From NCBI RefSeq assembly GCF_005503555.1, contig NZ_SCNG01000003.1:1-64000 (forward strand): a DNA stretch of 64,000 nucleotides, read 5' to 3'. Origin of the DNA: Rudaea sp. 3F27F6 (GTDB lineage: Bacteria > Pseudomonadota > Gammaproteobacteria > Xanthomonadales > Rhodanobacteraceae). This document shows, piece by piece, positions 55,207 to 63,457 of the stretch; position 1 is the stretch's first letter, and each line of letters opens with the position of its first letter. The notes beneath the pieces were generated by a model. It was not told where the DNA came from. It was given only the letters and a program-made list of their open reading frames with translations, and made no database searches. The position numbers and the translations under genes were made by a program.

Positions 55207-55799
55207 CGCCGTTCGGCGTCGAGCAGCTCGCGCAGGCGTGCCAATGCGAGGCCGCGATGGCTGAAGCGGATCTTCACGGCGGGGTCGAGTTCGCCGGCGG
55301 GTCCGTGCTGCGGATCGAAGAACACCGGGTCGTAGCCGAAACCCTGGCCGCCCTGCGCCGCGTGCAGGATGCGGCCATACCAAAGGCCCTCGGCGATCAG
55401 CGGCGCGGGATCGTCGGCGCTGCGCAGCAGGGCCAGGGTGCAGTGGAAATGCGCGCCGCGCTCCGCGTCGGGTACGCCGCGCAGCGCATCGAGCAGCTTG
55501 ACGTTGTTCGCCGCGTTGTTGCCGTGTTCGCCCGCATAGCGCGCGGAATAAAGTCCCGGTGCGCCGCCGAGCGCATCGGCGCAGATGCCCGAATCGTCGC
55601 CGAGTGCGGGCAGGCCCGACTGGCGCGACGCGTGCCGCGCCTTGATCAGCGCGTTCTCGACGAAGGTCATGCCGGTTTCGTCGGCGTCGGCGATGCCGAA
55701 TTCGCTTTGCGCGACGAGTTCGATGCCGGTGTCGGCGAGCACTTTGCGGATTTCGGCGAGCTTGCCCGGATTGCTGCTGGCGAGGACGATGCGTTTCAT
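55203..55799 (-). CDS. rdgB: dITP/XTP pyrophosphatase
   Basis: This 198-aa enzyme removes non-canonical purine NTPs (dITP, XTP). It has the family start ASSNPGKLAEIR, TFVENALIKARHAS, the metal and active-site segment ALGDDSGICADALGG, and the C-terminal SHRGLALARLRELL. The length is normal. It is translationally coupled to hemW and lies 30 bp after rph in the same direction, matching the common rph-rdgB-hemW order of gammaproteobacteria. Confidence 0.97.
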   Translation of the reverse strand: MKRIVLASSNPGKLAEIRKVLADTGIELVAQSEFGIADADETGMTFVENALIKARHASRQSGLPALGDDSGICADALGGAPGLYSARYAGEHGNNAANNVKLLDALRGVPDAERGAHFHCTLALLRSADDPAPLIAEGLWYGRILHAAQGGQGFGYDPVFFDPQHGPAGELDPAVKIRFSHRGLALARLRELLDAERR

Positions 55800-55829
55800 G
55801 CGTAAGGGTGTGGTTGGTGCGGTCGCGGG

Positions 55830-56561
55830 TTATGCACGCGTCAGCGCTTCGCGCTGGAACTGCAGCAGTTCGCCGATGCCTTTCTGCGCAAGGCCGAGCA
55901 AAGCGTCGAGTTCGTCGCGGCGGAACGCATGACCTTCCGCGGTGCCCTGCAGTTCGATGAAACCCCCGCCGTCGTTCATGACGACGTTGAGGTCGGTGTC
56001 GCAGGCCGAGTCCTCGGGATAGTCGAGATCGAGCACGGGCGCGCCGCGATAGATACCGACCGAGATCGCGGCGACTGCGCCGACGATCGGGTTTTTCTTC
56101 AGCGCGCCGCGCTTGAGCAGGGTCTCCACTGCATCGACGAGGGCGACATAGGCGCCGGTGATCGCCGCGGTGCGCGTGCCGCCGTCGGCCTGCAGTACGT
56201 CGCAGTCGAGGGTCACGGTGCGCTCGCCGAGGGCGGCGCGGTCGACGCAGGCGCGCAGCGAACGCCCGATCAGGCGCTGGATTTCCATCGTGCGCCCGCC
56301 CTGGCCGCCGCGCGCCGCTTCGCGCTGAGTGCGCTCCTTAGTCGCGCGCGGCAGCATGCCGTACTCGGCCGTGACCCAGCCTTCGGCCTTGCCGCGCAGG
56401 AACGGCGGCACCTTGTCTTCGACGCTGGCGGTGCAGAGGACGCGCGTGTCGCCGAACGCGATCAGCACCGAGCCTTCGGCATGGCGCGTGTAGCGGCGTT
56501 CGATCGTGACCGTGCGCAGTTGATCGGCGGCGCGGCCGCTGGGACGTTGGATATTGGACAT
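55830..56561 (-). CDS. rph: ribonuclease PH
   Basis: This 243-aa phosphorolytic 3' exoribonuclease trims tRNA precursors. Marks include [43 protein letters not shown] and [19 protein letters not shown], the phosphate-binding and catalytic parts. ATG 56561 gives the usual N-terminus; the open frame further upstream is not conserved. It is divergent from yicC across about 200 bp, a typical arrangement. Confidence 0.97.
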   Translation of the reverse strand: MSNIQRPSGRAADQLRTVTIERRYTRHAEGSVLIAFGDTRVLCTASVEDKVPPFLRGKAEGWVTAEYGMLPRATKERTQREAARGGQGGRTMEIQRLIGRSLRACVDRAALGERTVTLDCDVLQADGGTRTAAITGAYVALVDAVETLLKRGALKKNPIVGAVAAISVGIYRGAPVLDLDYPEDSACDTDLNVVMNDGGGFIELQGTAEGHAFRRDELDALLGLAQKGIGELLQFQREALTRA

Positions 56562-56764
56562 TCGAGACAGGTTCGTTGCGAGCAGGCCCGCAATTGTAAG
56601 ACGAGAAGGCATTTCTTTCGCCCGCGATTTCCGCGAGGGCAGGAATTCGCTGCGGTTTCTGAACGGTTTCGGCATCGAGAACCGTCCTCGCCCGTGCAGC
56701 GCAATGACGGGAACCGGCGGCGCGCGTGGCATACTTCGCGCCCCGAATCGCGATGAAACCGCCC

Positions 56765-57643
56765 ATGATCCGTAGCATGACCGCCTTTGCCAGCGCCGAT
56801 GCCGACACGCCGTGGGGTGCGTTGAGCTTCGAATTGCGCTCGGTCAACCATCGCTATCTCGAACTCAATCCGCGCCTGCCGGACGAGCTGCGCGCGATCG
56901 AGCCGGTGCTGCGCGAGCGCGTCGCGGCCAAGCTCACGCGCGGCAAGGTCGACGTGAACCTGCGCTTCCGCGCGAGCGAAGCGGCGGCGAGCGAGATCCG
57001 CCTCAACGACGCCGTGCTCGACAAACTCGAAGCAGCCGCGGGCGTGTTCGCCGAGCGCTTCCCCAAGTTCAGCGTCGATTTCGCCAGCCTGCTCGGCTGG
57101 CCCGGCGTGCTCAAACGCGAAGAGGTCGATCAAGACGGGTTGCGCCAGGCCGCGCTCGATCTGCTCGACCGCGCGCTCGCCGATATGGTCGCGACGCGCG
57201 CGCGCGAGGGCGAGCGCCTCGGCGGTTTCCTGCGTGAGCGCCTCGACGGCATCGCGCGCACCGTCGCCGACGTGCGCGGCTGGCTGCCGGAGATTCGCAA
57301 AGGCCTGCGTGCGCGGCTCGAAGCCAAGCTCGCCGAGATCACCCAGTCGGCGGAGTCGCTGCGCGCGGACAACGGCCGTCTTGAGCAGGAACTAGTGCTG
57401 CAGCTTTCGCGCATCGACGTCGACGAGGAACTCGATCGTCTGACCGCGCACATCGCCGAGGCGCGGCGCATTCTCGCCGCGCCGGACCCGGCCGGCCGCC
57501 GCCTCGATTTCCTCATGCAGGAATTCAACCGCGAAGCGAATACGCTCGGCTCCAAGTCGGTCGATCAGCGCACCACGCAGGCTGCGGTGGAGCTCAAAGT
57601 GCTGATCGAGCAGATGCGCGAGCAAGTGCAGAATATAGAATAA
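56765..57643 (+). CDS. yicC: YicC-family endoribonuclease
   Basis: This 292-aa protein starts [18 protein letters not shown] and has the YicC-like N-terminal and DUF1732 C-terminal regions ([42 protein letters not shown]). Family members are endoribonucleases linked to small-RNA turnover. ATG 56765 matches the family start; an in-frame ATG at 56753 adds four residues. It precedes gmk by four bases, the conserved yicC-gmk order. Confidence 0.95.
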   Translation: MIRSMTAFASADADTPWGALSFELRSVNHRYLELNPRLPDELRAIEPVLRERVAAKLTRGKVDVNLRFRASEAAASEIRLNDAVLDKLEAAAGVFAERFPKFSVDFASLLGWPGVLKREEVDQDGLRQAALDLLDRALADMVATRAREGERLGGFLRERLDGIARTVADVRGWLPEIRKGLRARLEAKLAEITQSAESLRADNGRLEQELVLQLSRIDVDEELDRLTAHIAEARRILAAPDPAGRRLDFLMQEFNREANTLGSKSVDQRTTQAAVELKVLIEQMREQVQNIE

Positions 57644-57647
57644 GGCG

Positions 57648-58262
57648 ATGTCGGGAACTCTCTACATCATCGCCGCGCCTTCCGGAGGCGGCAAAACCAG
57701 CCTCACCCGCGCCCTGCTCGAGCGCGAGCCGAACATCCTGCTTTCGGTGTCGTACACCTCGCGTCTGCCGCGGCCCGGCGAGGCCGACGGCGTGCACTAT
57801 CACTTCGTCTCGCGCGGCGTGTTCGAGGAAATGATCAAGCGCGGCGAGTTCTTCGAGCATGCGGTCGTGCACGGCGACTTGAAGGGCACGGCGCGCACCG
57901 CGGTCGAACGCACTCTGGCGCAGGGCAAGGACGTGCTGCTCGAAATCGACTGGCAGGGCGCGCGTCAGGTGCGCGCGCAGATGAAGGACACGGTCAGCAT
58001 CTTCATCCTGCCGCCGTCGCGCGCCGAACTCGAACGGCGCTTGCGTTCGCGTGCGCAGGACAGCGACGCGACGATCCGCCGCCGCCTTGCCGATTCGCGT
58101 GAGGATATCGCGCATTCGGTTGAATTCGACTACATCGTCGTCAACGACGATTTCGCCACCGCATTGTCCGACCTGCGTTCCATCGTCACCGCGCGGCAAC
58201 TGCGTGCAGCGGGACAGCGCGAACGCTACGACGCACTGCTCGCCGATCTGCTCAAGGACTGA
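57648..58262 (+). CDS. gmk: guanylate kinase
   Basis: This 204-aa enzyme phosphorylates GMP to GDP. The P-loop APSGGGKTSL is at residues 10-19. SVSYTSRLPRPGEADGVHYHFV contains the GMP-binding Ser/Arg/Tyr residues, and EIDWQGARQVR completes the site. It is followed after nine bases by the convergent DeoR-type gene, with a short GAAGCG-G-CGCTTC palindrome between them. Confidence 0.97.
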   Translation: MSGTLYIIAAPSGGGKTSLTRALLEREPNILLSVSYTSRLPRPGEADGVHYHFVSRGVFEEMIKRGEFFEHAVVHGDLKGTARTAVERTLAQGKDVLLEIDWQGARQVRAQMKDTVSIFILPPSRAELERRLRSRAQDSDATIRRRLADSREDIAHSVEFDYIVVNDDFATALSDLRSIVTARQLRAAGQRERYDALLADLLKD

Positions 58263-58271
58263 AGCGGCGCT

Positions 58272-59027
58272 TCAGGCGCGCCGCACCGACAGGCCGAGCC
58301 GGCGGTAGGCTTGCACGGCGCGCGACGGCACGTCTTTCGCCACTACGACGCCGGCGATCTCGCTGAGTTTGGCGATGACGTAGGGCGAGGCGGCGTCGAC
58401 TTTTTCCGCCGTCACCAGCACATGCGTTTCCGCCGCGCTCGCGATCAGTGCGCGTTTGACGTGGCACTCTTCGAGATCGCCGGTGCTCAGTCCGGCGCGC
58501 GCATGAATGCCGGTGACGCCCATGAAATAGAGGTCGGCACGGATGTGCCGTATCGCCTCGACCGCCGCGGCGCCGACGTTGACGAACGAGTGCTTGAACA
58601 GGCGCCCGCCGATCATGACGACCTCGACGAGCGGATGCTCCCCGAGCGCGAGCGCAATGTTCGGGCTGTGCGTGACCACGGTCGCGCGCAGATCCCTGGG
58701 CAGGTGGCGCGCGATCTGCAGTGTCGTCGTGCCGCCGTCGAGAGCGACGATCTGGCCCGGCTGGATCATCGCGGCCGCGGCGCGGCCGACGGCGATCTTC
58801 TCGTTCGGCGCAAGCTGTTCTCTCGCGCTGAAATCGGTCGCGGCAGCCGCGGCCGGCAATGCGCCGCCGTGCACGCGCTGCAACTCGCCTTTCGCCGCGA
58901 GTTCGCGCAGATCGCGGCGAATGGTGTCTTCGGATACGTCGAGCTGCGTGCTCAGATCCTTCGCCACGATTTGCCCGTGACGCTTGAGATGTTTCAGCAG
59001 ATGCGCCTTGCGTGTCGGCCCGAGCAT
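58272..59027 (-). CDS. DeoR-family transcriptional regulator
   Basis: This 251-aa repressor has an N-terminal HTH (about 5-56; ALDVSEDTIRRDL-like LDVSEDTIRRDLRELAAKG) and a C-terminal sugar-phosphate-binding domain (ALDGGTTTLQIARHL, GGRLFKHSFVN, GVTGIHARAGLST). DeoR proteins sense phosphorylated sugars. ATG 59027 was preferred over GTG 59042, which adds five residues. It is divergent from nudK with repeated TGCACGA elements between them, so it may regulate nudK and itself. Confidence 0.9.
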   Translation of the reverse strand: MLGPTRKAHLLKHLKRHGQIVAKDLSTQLDVSEDTIRRDLRELAAKGELQRVHGGALPAAAAATDFSAREQLAPNEKIAVGRAAAAMIQPGQIVALDGGTTTLQIARHLPRDLRATVVTHSPNIALALGEHPLVEVVMIGGRLFKHSFVNVGAAAVEAIRHIRADLYFMGVTGIHARAGLSTGDLEECHVKRALIASAAETHVLVTAEKVDAASPYVIAKLSEIAGVVVAKDVPSRAVQAYRRLGLSVRRA

Positions 59028-59037
59028 GATTTTTCTC

Positions 59038-59075
59038 TGCACGAATTTTCTTGATTATGCACGATTCTACACGAT
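59038..59075. promoter_or_regulatory. phased TGCACGA repeats between deoR-type gene and nudK
   Basis: TGCACGAATT (59038), TGCACGATTC (59058) and CTACACGAT (about 59067) recur at about 20- and 10-bp steps, that is on one face of the helix. This is the pattern expected for a multimeric repressor such as a DeoR protein. It may also overlap the nudK promoter. Confidence 0.5.
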
Positions 59076-59113
59076 ACGATCCGGCTCCCCACGAACCCGC
59101 CCGGACCTGCCGC

Positions 59114-59689
59114 GTGAATCCCGACATCGAAATCGTCAAGACCGAAGTGCTCTCCGACAACTGGTATGTGCTGCGCAACGTCCACTACCGCATGCGCAAG
59201 GCCGACGGTAGCTGGGCCGAGCGCACGCGCGAGGCTTACGACCGCGGCAACGGCGCGACCATCCTGCTTTACGATCGCGCGCGCCGCACCGTGCTGCTGA
59301 CGCGGCAATTCCGCCTGCCGACCTATGTCAACGGCAACGCCACCGGCATGCTGATCGAAACCTGCGCCGGCCTGCTCGACGCCGACAGCCCCGAAGACGC
59401 CATCCGCCGCGAGACGCGCGAGGAAACCGGCTACGACGTGCGCAACGTACGCAAAGTGTTCGAGGCCTATATGTCGCCGGGGTCGGTGACCGAGATCCTG
59501 CATTTCTTCGTTGCCGAGTACGCGGCAGCCGACCGCGTCGACGCCGGCGGTGGCATCGACGACGAGGACATCGAGGTGCTCGAAATGAGTTTCGACGAGG
59601 CGCTTGCCGCGACCGGCGACGGCCGCATCCGCGACGCCAAAACGATCATGCTGCTGCAATACGCGGCCCTGAAAATATTCGCCGCGTAG
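59114..59689 (+). CDS. nudK: GDP-mannose pyrophosphatase NudK
   Basis: This 191-aa Nudix hydrolase closely follows Escherichia coli Nud[15 protein letters not shown]-like [14 protein letters not shown], the Nudix box from about residue 86 to 108 ([15 protein letters not shown] then TREETGY), [18 protein letters not shown] and [13 protein letters not shown]. It hydrolyses GDP-mannose to GMP and mannose-1-phosphate. GTG 59114 gives the same length and register as the E. coli protein; ATG 59057 would add 19 non-conserved residues across the putative operator, so I chose GTG. GDP-mannose is also the substrate of Gmd in this window. Confidence 0.9.
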   Translation: MNPDIEIVKTEVLSDNWYVLRNVHYRMRKADGSWAERTREAYDRGNGATILLYDRARRTVLLTRQFRLPTYVNGNATGMLIETCAGLLDADSPEDAIRRETREETGYDVRNVRKVFEAYMSPGSVTEILHFFVAEYAAADRVDAGGGIDDEDIEVLEMSFDEALAATGDGRIRDAKTIMLLQYAALKIFAA

Positions 59690-59831
59690 GCGGCGCGAAA
59701 CGCTGTGGCGCGTGCGTGATTCGATCGGCTGAGGTGGCGCTTAACCGCTTTTTCACATAGCTTCCGTTGCCGCCGGCCTTCGGGTAAGGTGGTCGGGTCT
59801 GGGCGCGTCAAGCGCCGTTTCCTGGCTTGAG

Positions 59832-60668
59832 ATGAACGAAGAACAGCGAGCGCCCATTGCCGACGATGTGTTGATCCGCGTGCGCGGGCTTTCGACCGTG
59901 CTCAACGGCAAGACCATCTTCGACAAGGTCGATCTCGATATTCCGCGCGGCAAGATCACCGCGGTCATGGGCCCGAGCGGCACCGGCAAGACGACCCTGA
60001 TGCGCCACATCACCGGTCAGCTCGCGCCCGACGCGGGCGAGATTTTTGTCGACGGCCAGAATGTCGTGCGTCTCGATCGTGCGCAGTTGTTCGCGCTGCG
60101 CGAGAAGGTCGGCTACCTGTTCCAGAACTCGGCCCTGCTGACCGACTTCTCGGTGTTCGAGAACGTCGCCTTCCCGCTGCGTCAGCACTTGAGCCTGCCC
60201 GAAGTCGTCTTGCGCAATCTGGTCCTGACCAAGCTGCAGGCGGTCGGTCTGCGCGGTGCGGCCGATCTGATGCCACATGAACTGTCGGGCGGCATGATGC
60301 GCCGCGTCGCGCTCGCCCGTGCGATCGTGCGCGATCCGATGCTGATCATCTACGATGAGCCGTTCGTCGGTCTCGATCCGATCGCGCTGAACCAGATTCT
60401 CAAGTTGATCCGCACTTTGAATGAAACGCTCGGCATCACCAGCATCCTCGTCGCGCACGAACTTGCCGCGATCAGCCGGGTCGCCGACAGCATCTTCCTG
60501 ATCGCCGGCGGCAAGATCGCCGCGCACGGCAAGCCCGCCGAACTCGAACGCGGCGAAACGCCGTGGACCAAGCAGTTCTTCAGTGGCGAAGCGGATGGTC
60601 CGGTGCCGTTCCAGTATCCGGCGCCCGACTACGCGGCGCAGCTCGGCCTGACCGGAGCGCGCGCGTGA
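59832..60668 (+). CDS. mlaF: phospholipid ABC transporter ATP-binding protein MlaF
   Basis: This 278-aa ATPase drives the Mla system that keeps outer-membrane lipid asymmetry. Walker A is GPSGTGKTT (47-55), the signature is LSGGMMRRVALARA, and Walker B is LIIYDEPFVGLDPIAL. The MlaF-type LSGGM form replaces LSGGQ. It is the first gene of mlaFEDCB and overlaps mlaE by four bases (GTGA). It starts 142 bp after nudK. Confidence 0.96.
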   Translation: MNEEQRAPIADDVLIRVRGLSTVLNGKTIFDKVDLDIPRGKITAVMGPSGTGKTTLMRHITGQLAPDAGEIFVDGQNVVRLDRAQLFALREKVGYLFQNSALLTDFSVFENVAFPLRQHLSLPEVVLRNLVLTKLQAVGLRGAADLMPHELSGGMMRRVALARAIVRDPMLIIYDEPFVGLDPIALNQILKLIRTLNETLGITSILVAHELAAISRVADSIFLIAGGKIAAHGKPAELERGETPWTKQFFSGEADGPVPFQYPAPDYAAQLGLTGARA

Positions 60669-61432
60669 GCGCCGTGCGCAAGCCCTCGTATTTGACCGAC
60701 GGCATCGCCCAGATCGGCGCGTGCAGTCTCTTCCTTCTGCGCATTCTCGCCGCGGTTCCGCGCAGCTTGCGCCATTTCCGCGAAACGGTCCGGCAGATTT
60801 GGTTCGTCGGCGCGATGAGCCTGACGATCATCATGACCTGCGGCTTGTTCGTCGGCATGGTCCTCGGCCTGCAGCTCTATTACGTGCTGTCGATTTTCGG
60901 CGGCACGGCGGCCCTCGGCACGGTGGTGTCGCTGTCGCTGTATCGCGAACTCGGGCCGGTCGTCACCGCTTTGCTTTTCGCCGGCCGCGCGGGTACGTCG
61001 ATCACGGCCGAAATCGGCCTGATGCGCGCCACCGACCAGATCTCGGCGATGGAGATGATGGCGGTCGATCCGCTCGCCTACGTCGTCGCGCCACGCTTCA
61101 TTGCCGGCCTGATCGCGATGCCGCTGCTCGCCTGCGTGTTCAATGCGCTCGGCATTTTCGGCGCGCACCTGGTCGGAGTGAGCTGGCTCGGCCTCGACAA
61201 CGGCACGTTCTGGTCGAATATGACGTCGAGCGTCGACGTGTGGAAAGATGTGGTCAACGGCGTCTGGAAGAGCGTTGCGTTCGGTGCGATCTGCACCTTG
61301 ATCGCGACATTCCAGGGCTATACGACCGCGCCAACCAGCGAAGGTGTCGCCTACGCGACGACGCGCACCGTGGTGTTCTCGTCGATCGCGACGCTCGCGC
61401 TCGATTTCGTGATGACGGCATTCTTGATGTGA
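60665..61432 (+). CDS. mlaE: phospholipid ABC transporter permease MlaE
   Basis: This 255-aa inner-membrane permease has the MlaE/MlaE-like core: QIWFVGAMSLTIIMTCGLFVGM, YRELGPVVTALLFAGRAGTS, EIGLMRATDQISAMEMM and FQGYTTAPTSEGV. GTG 60665 overlaps the mlaF stop; the frame extends further upstream inside mlaF but is not conserved. It acts with MlaF, MlaD and MlaB at the inner membrane. Confidence 0.96.
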   Translation: MSAVRKPSYLTDGIAQIGACSLFLLRILAAVPRSLRHFRETVRQIWFVGAMSLTIIMTCGLFVGMVLGLQLYYVLSIFGGTAALGTVVSLSLYRELGPVVTALLFAGRAGTSITAEIGLMRATDQISAMEMMAVDPLAYVVAPRFIAGLIAMPLLACVFNALGIFGAHLVGVSWLGLDNGTFWSNMTSSVDVWKDVVNGVWKSVAFGAICTLIATFQGYTTAPTSEGVAYATTRTVVFSSIATLALDFVMTAFLM

Positions 61433-61464
61433 GATCGAAAGATCGACGCGCGCAGAACGCAGAG

Positions 61465-61498
61465 AAGATCGAAGAATCGAATCTGATCTTTTGCTTTT
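61465..61498 (+). terminator. hairpin with T-rich tail between mlaE and mlaD
   Basis: AAGATC (61465-61470) pairs with GATCTT (61485-61490) across a 14-nt loop and runs into TTGCTTTTCC. This resembles a weak intrinsic terminator or attenuator inside the mla operon, in a 145-bp spacer that also holds CGCAGAACGCAGAG-like repeat remnants. Confidence 0.35.
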
Positions 61499-61577
61499 CC
61501 TCGCGCTCTCCGCGCTCTCAGTGATTTAGTTTTCTACCTATCTTTCGTGGATAGCGGAAGTTTTAAGGACCGCAGCA

Positions 61578-62090
61578 ATGGCACAACGACAATCCTTCCA
61601 GATCGGCACCGGGCTGTTCATCCTGCTCGGCTTCACCGCGCTAGCCTATCTGGCGACGCAGACCACTTCGGTCGCGAACTTCAGCCAGGGCGAGAGCTAC
61701 AGCCTCAAGGCGCGTTTCACCAACGTCGGCCAACTCAAGCTGCGCGCGCCGGTGAAGATCGCCGGTGTGCGCGTCGGCTCGGTCGACAAGGTCGTGCTCG
61801 AGCCGGACAAACTCGATGCGCTGGTCACGCTGTCGATCGACAAACGTTACAGCCAGATTCCGGACGATTCGGCCGCCGCGATATTCACCAGCGGTTTATT
61901 GGGCGACCAGTATGTTGCCCTGCAGCCTGGCGGCTCGCCGGACATGTTCAAGAACGGCGACGAGGTGATCTTGACCCAGAGTTCGGTGCAGCTCGAAGAA
62001 CTGATCGGCAAATATCTGGTCGGTGGCGGCGACTCGGCCAAATCGGCGGGCGACAAGGCCACCGGCACCGACAAGCCGGCCAAGCCCTAG
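61578..62090 (+). CDS. mlaD: MlaD, MCE-domain phospholipid-binding protein
   Basis: This 170-aa protein has one N-terminal membrane helix (TGLFILLGFTALAYLA, about 11-26) and a periplasmic MCE domain (about 37-115; LKARFTNVGQLKLRAPVKIAGVRVG, AAAIFTSGLLGDQYVAL). MlaD forms a hexamer that carries phospholipid between MlaC and MlaFE. The C-terminal tail after VQLEELIGKYLVGG is Ala/Lys/Gly-rich. ATG 61578 starts the family sequence. Confidence 0.95.
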   Translation: MAQRQSFQIGTGLFILLGFTALAYLATQTTSVANFSQGESYSLKARFTNVGQLKLRAPVKIAGVRVGSVDKVVLEPDKLDALVTLSIDKRYSQIPDDSAAAIFTSGLLGDQYVALQPGGSPDMFKNGDEVILTQSSVQLEELIGKYLVGGGDSAKSAGDKATGTDKPAKP

Positions 62091-62183
62091 GCGCATAGAT
62101 GTAAGGACGGGAACTGCGCACAACGCGCAGTTTCGGGAAGGGCGGATGCACGGGCATTCGTCGGCGAATTGAAAAGGTGACTT

Positions 62184-62822
62184 ATGCGTATTCTGTATTC
62201 CCTGCTTTGTGTACTCGCGCTGACGACGGCGGCTCCCGCGTTTGCTGACACGCCGACGCCGAACCAGGTCGTGCAGAACCTCGTCGACGAGCTCGGCAAG
62301 ACCATGGAGGCGCGGCGCGGTGAACTGGCCAAGGATCGCGAAGGCCTGATCAAGGTCATCGATCAGATCGTGCTGCCGCACTTCGACATCGACTATGCCT
62401 CGATCCTCGTACTCGGCCAGAACGCACGCACCGCCTCGCCGGCGCAGCGCGCGCGCTTCGCCAAGGCGATGTACAACTCGATCACGCACCGCTACGCCGA
62501 AGGCCTGCTCAAGTACACCGAGGGCCGCGTGCGCGTGCTGCCGCAGCAGAGCGAACTCAACGACAAGCGCACCCTGGTGCGCACCCAGGTCGTGCTCGAC
62601 GACGGCAAGCTCGTGCCGGTCGACTATGCGTTCCGCAAGACCGCGCAGGGCGACTGGAAGGCTTACGACGTGGTGATCGAGGGCATTTCCTACGTGACCA
62701 ACTATCGCAACCAGGTCGCCGAGGAAATCCAGAAGTCGAGCCTCGACGCGCTGACTCAGCGACTCGAAAGCCAGGGCGCGAAAGCGCTCGAATCGATGGA
62801 CGCCGAAGGCGTCAAGAAGTGA
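62184..62822 (+). CDS. mlaC: MlaC, periplasmic phospholipid shuttle
   Basis: This 212-aa protein has a signal peptide (1-21, ending AFA-D) and the Tol/Ttg2 (MlaC) fold: NQVVQNLVDELGKTM, IDQIVLPHFDIDYASILVLG, RYAEGLLKYTEGRVRVLP and WKAYDVVIEGISYVTNYRNQ. It ferries phospholipids across the periplasm between MlaA-type proteins and MlaFEDB. Its stop overlaps mlaB by four bases. Confidence 0.95.
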   Translation: MRILYSLLCVLALTTAAPAFADTPTPNQVVQNLVDELGKTMEARRGELAKDREGLIKVIDQIVLPHFDIDYASILVLGQNARTASPAQRARFAKAMYNSITHRYAEGLLKYTEGRVRVLPQQSELNDKRTLVRTQVVLDDGKLVPVDYAFRKTAQGDWKAYDVVIEGISYVTNYRNQVAEEIQKSSLDALTQRLESQGAKALESMDAEGVKK

Positions 62823-63049
62823 GGATCAGCTTCGACAATGCCGCCGCCGCGCTGCGCAATCCGCCCGCGGCGGACACGGTGGACTTGTCGGAGCTGGCCG
62901 ATGCGGACAGCGCGACGCTGGCCGTATTGATCGCCTGGGCCGCGCAGGCACGCACGCGCGGCGTCGAACTGCGTTATCAGAACGCGCCGCAGGCTCTGCG
63001 CAATCTCGCGCGCCTGTCCGATGTCGACGGGCTGCTCCATCTGAACTGA
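62819..63049 (+). CDS. mlaB: MlaB, short STAS-domain protein
   Basis: This 76-aa cytoplasmic STAS-domain protein binds MlaF and supports the transporter. The core VDLSELADADSATLAVLIAWA carries the STAS Ser/Ala motif, followed by VELRYQNAPQALRNLARLSDVDGLL. GTG 62819 overlaps the mlaC stop (GTGA). At 76 aa it is shorter than E. coli MlaB (about 97), lacking some N-terminal residues, but it ends the operon in the usual position. Confidence 0.88.
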   Translation: MRISFDNAAAALRNPPAADTVDLSELADADSATLAVLIAWAAQARTRGVELRYQNAPQALRNLARLSDVDGLLHLN

Positions 63050-63457
63050 GCTTCAGCCGCGGCATAGCGGCTTCGTTCGTGTAAATCAGACGATACGCTG
63101 CCGATCGCGGAACACTGCCGCGTGGATCGCGCTGGCGGCTCGTGCCCGCATCGGGTGGGGCTCCGCTTCGGACACACTGACAAAGCTCTCCCGGCGGTGC
63201 TCGTTGATCTTCAGCGCGACCGTGCCGGATCGGGGTGTTCGTCCACGTATCTTCCTCGCCTCCGATGACTACACGCTAGAAATGGGCGGCTAACTCAGGC
63301 CGAAATTCGGCGCCAGCGTGGTGCCAGCATGAACTTTCGTTTGAATTTCATTTTCTTACTTTTTCTTTCAAATTTATTGACAATGATTCCGAATCTGCCC
63401 TAGAGTCGATCACTACATTTCAAATTACCGCGTATTGCGGGCTCCGGGGGCGGGGAT
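63050..63457. other. 408-bp gap between mlaB and the GH31 gene
   Basis: I see no convincing gene here. A minus-strand frame of 68 codons at its left end is a low-complexity shadow. The right 120 bp is AT-rich and contains the putative GH31 promoter. Confidence 0.6.
63378..63407 (+). promoter_or_regulatory. candidate sigma-70-type promoter of the GH31 gene
   Basis: A perfect -35 TTGACA (63378-63383) is followed after 18 bp by TAGAGT (63402-63407), 4 of 6 matches to -10. The motif TTTCAAATT occurs at 63368 and 63418, flanking the promoter, and could be operator half-sites. About 50 bp separate this promoter from the ATG. Confidence 0.45.

Noticed and set aside
59057-59113. ATG 59057 as the nudK start
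   Set aside because: It would add 19 residues with no match to NudK and would run through the TGCACGA repeats; GTG 59114 gives the E. coli NudK length.
62977-63183. Minus-strand frame after mlaB
   Set aside because: Short, Arg/Ser-rich and partly overlapping mlaB; no motif.
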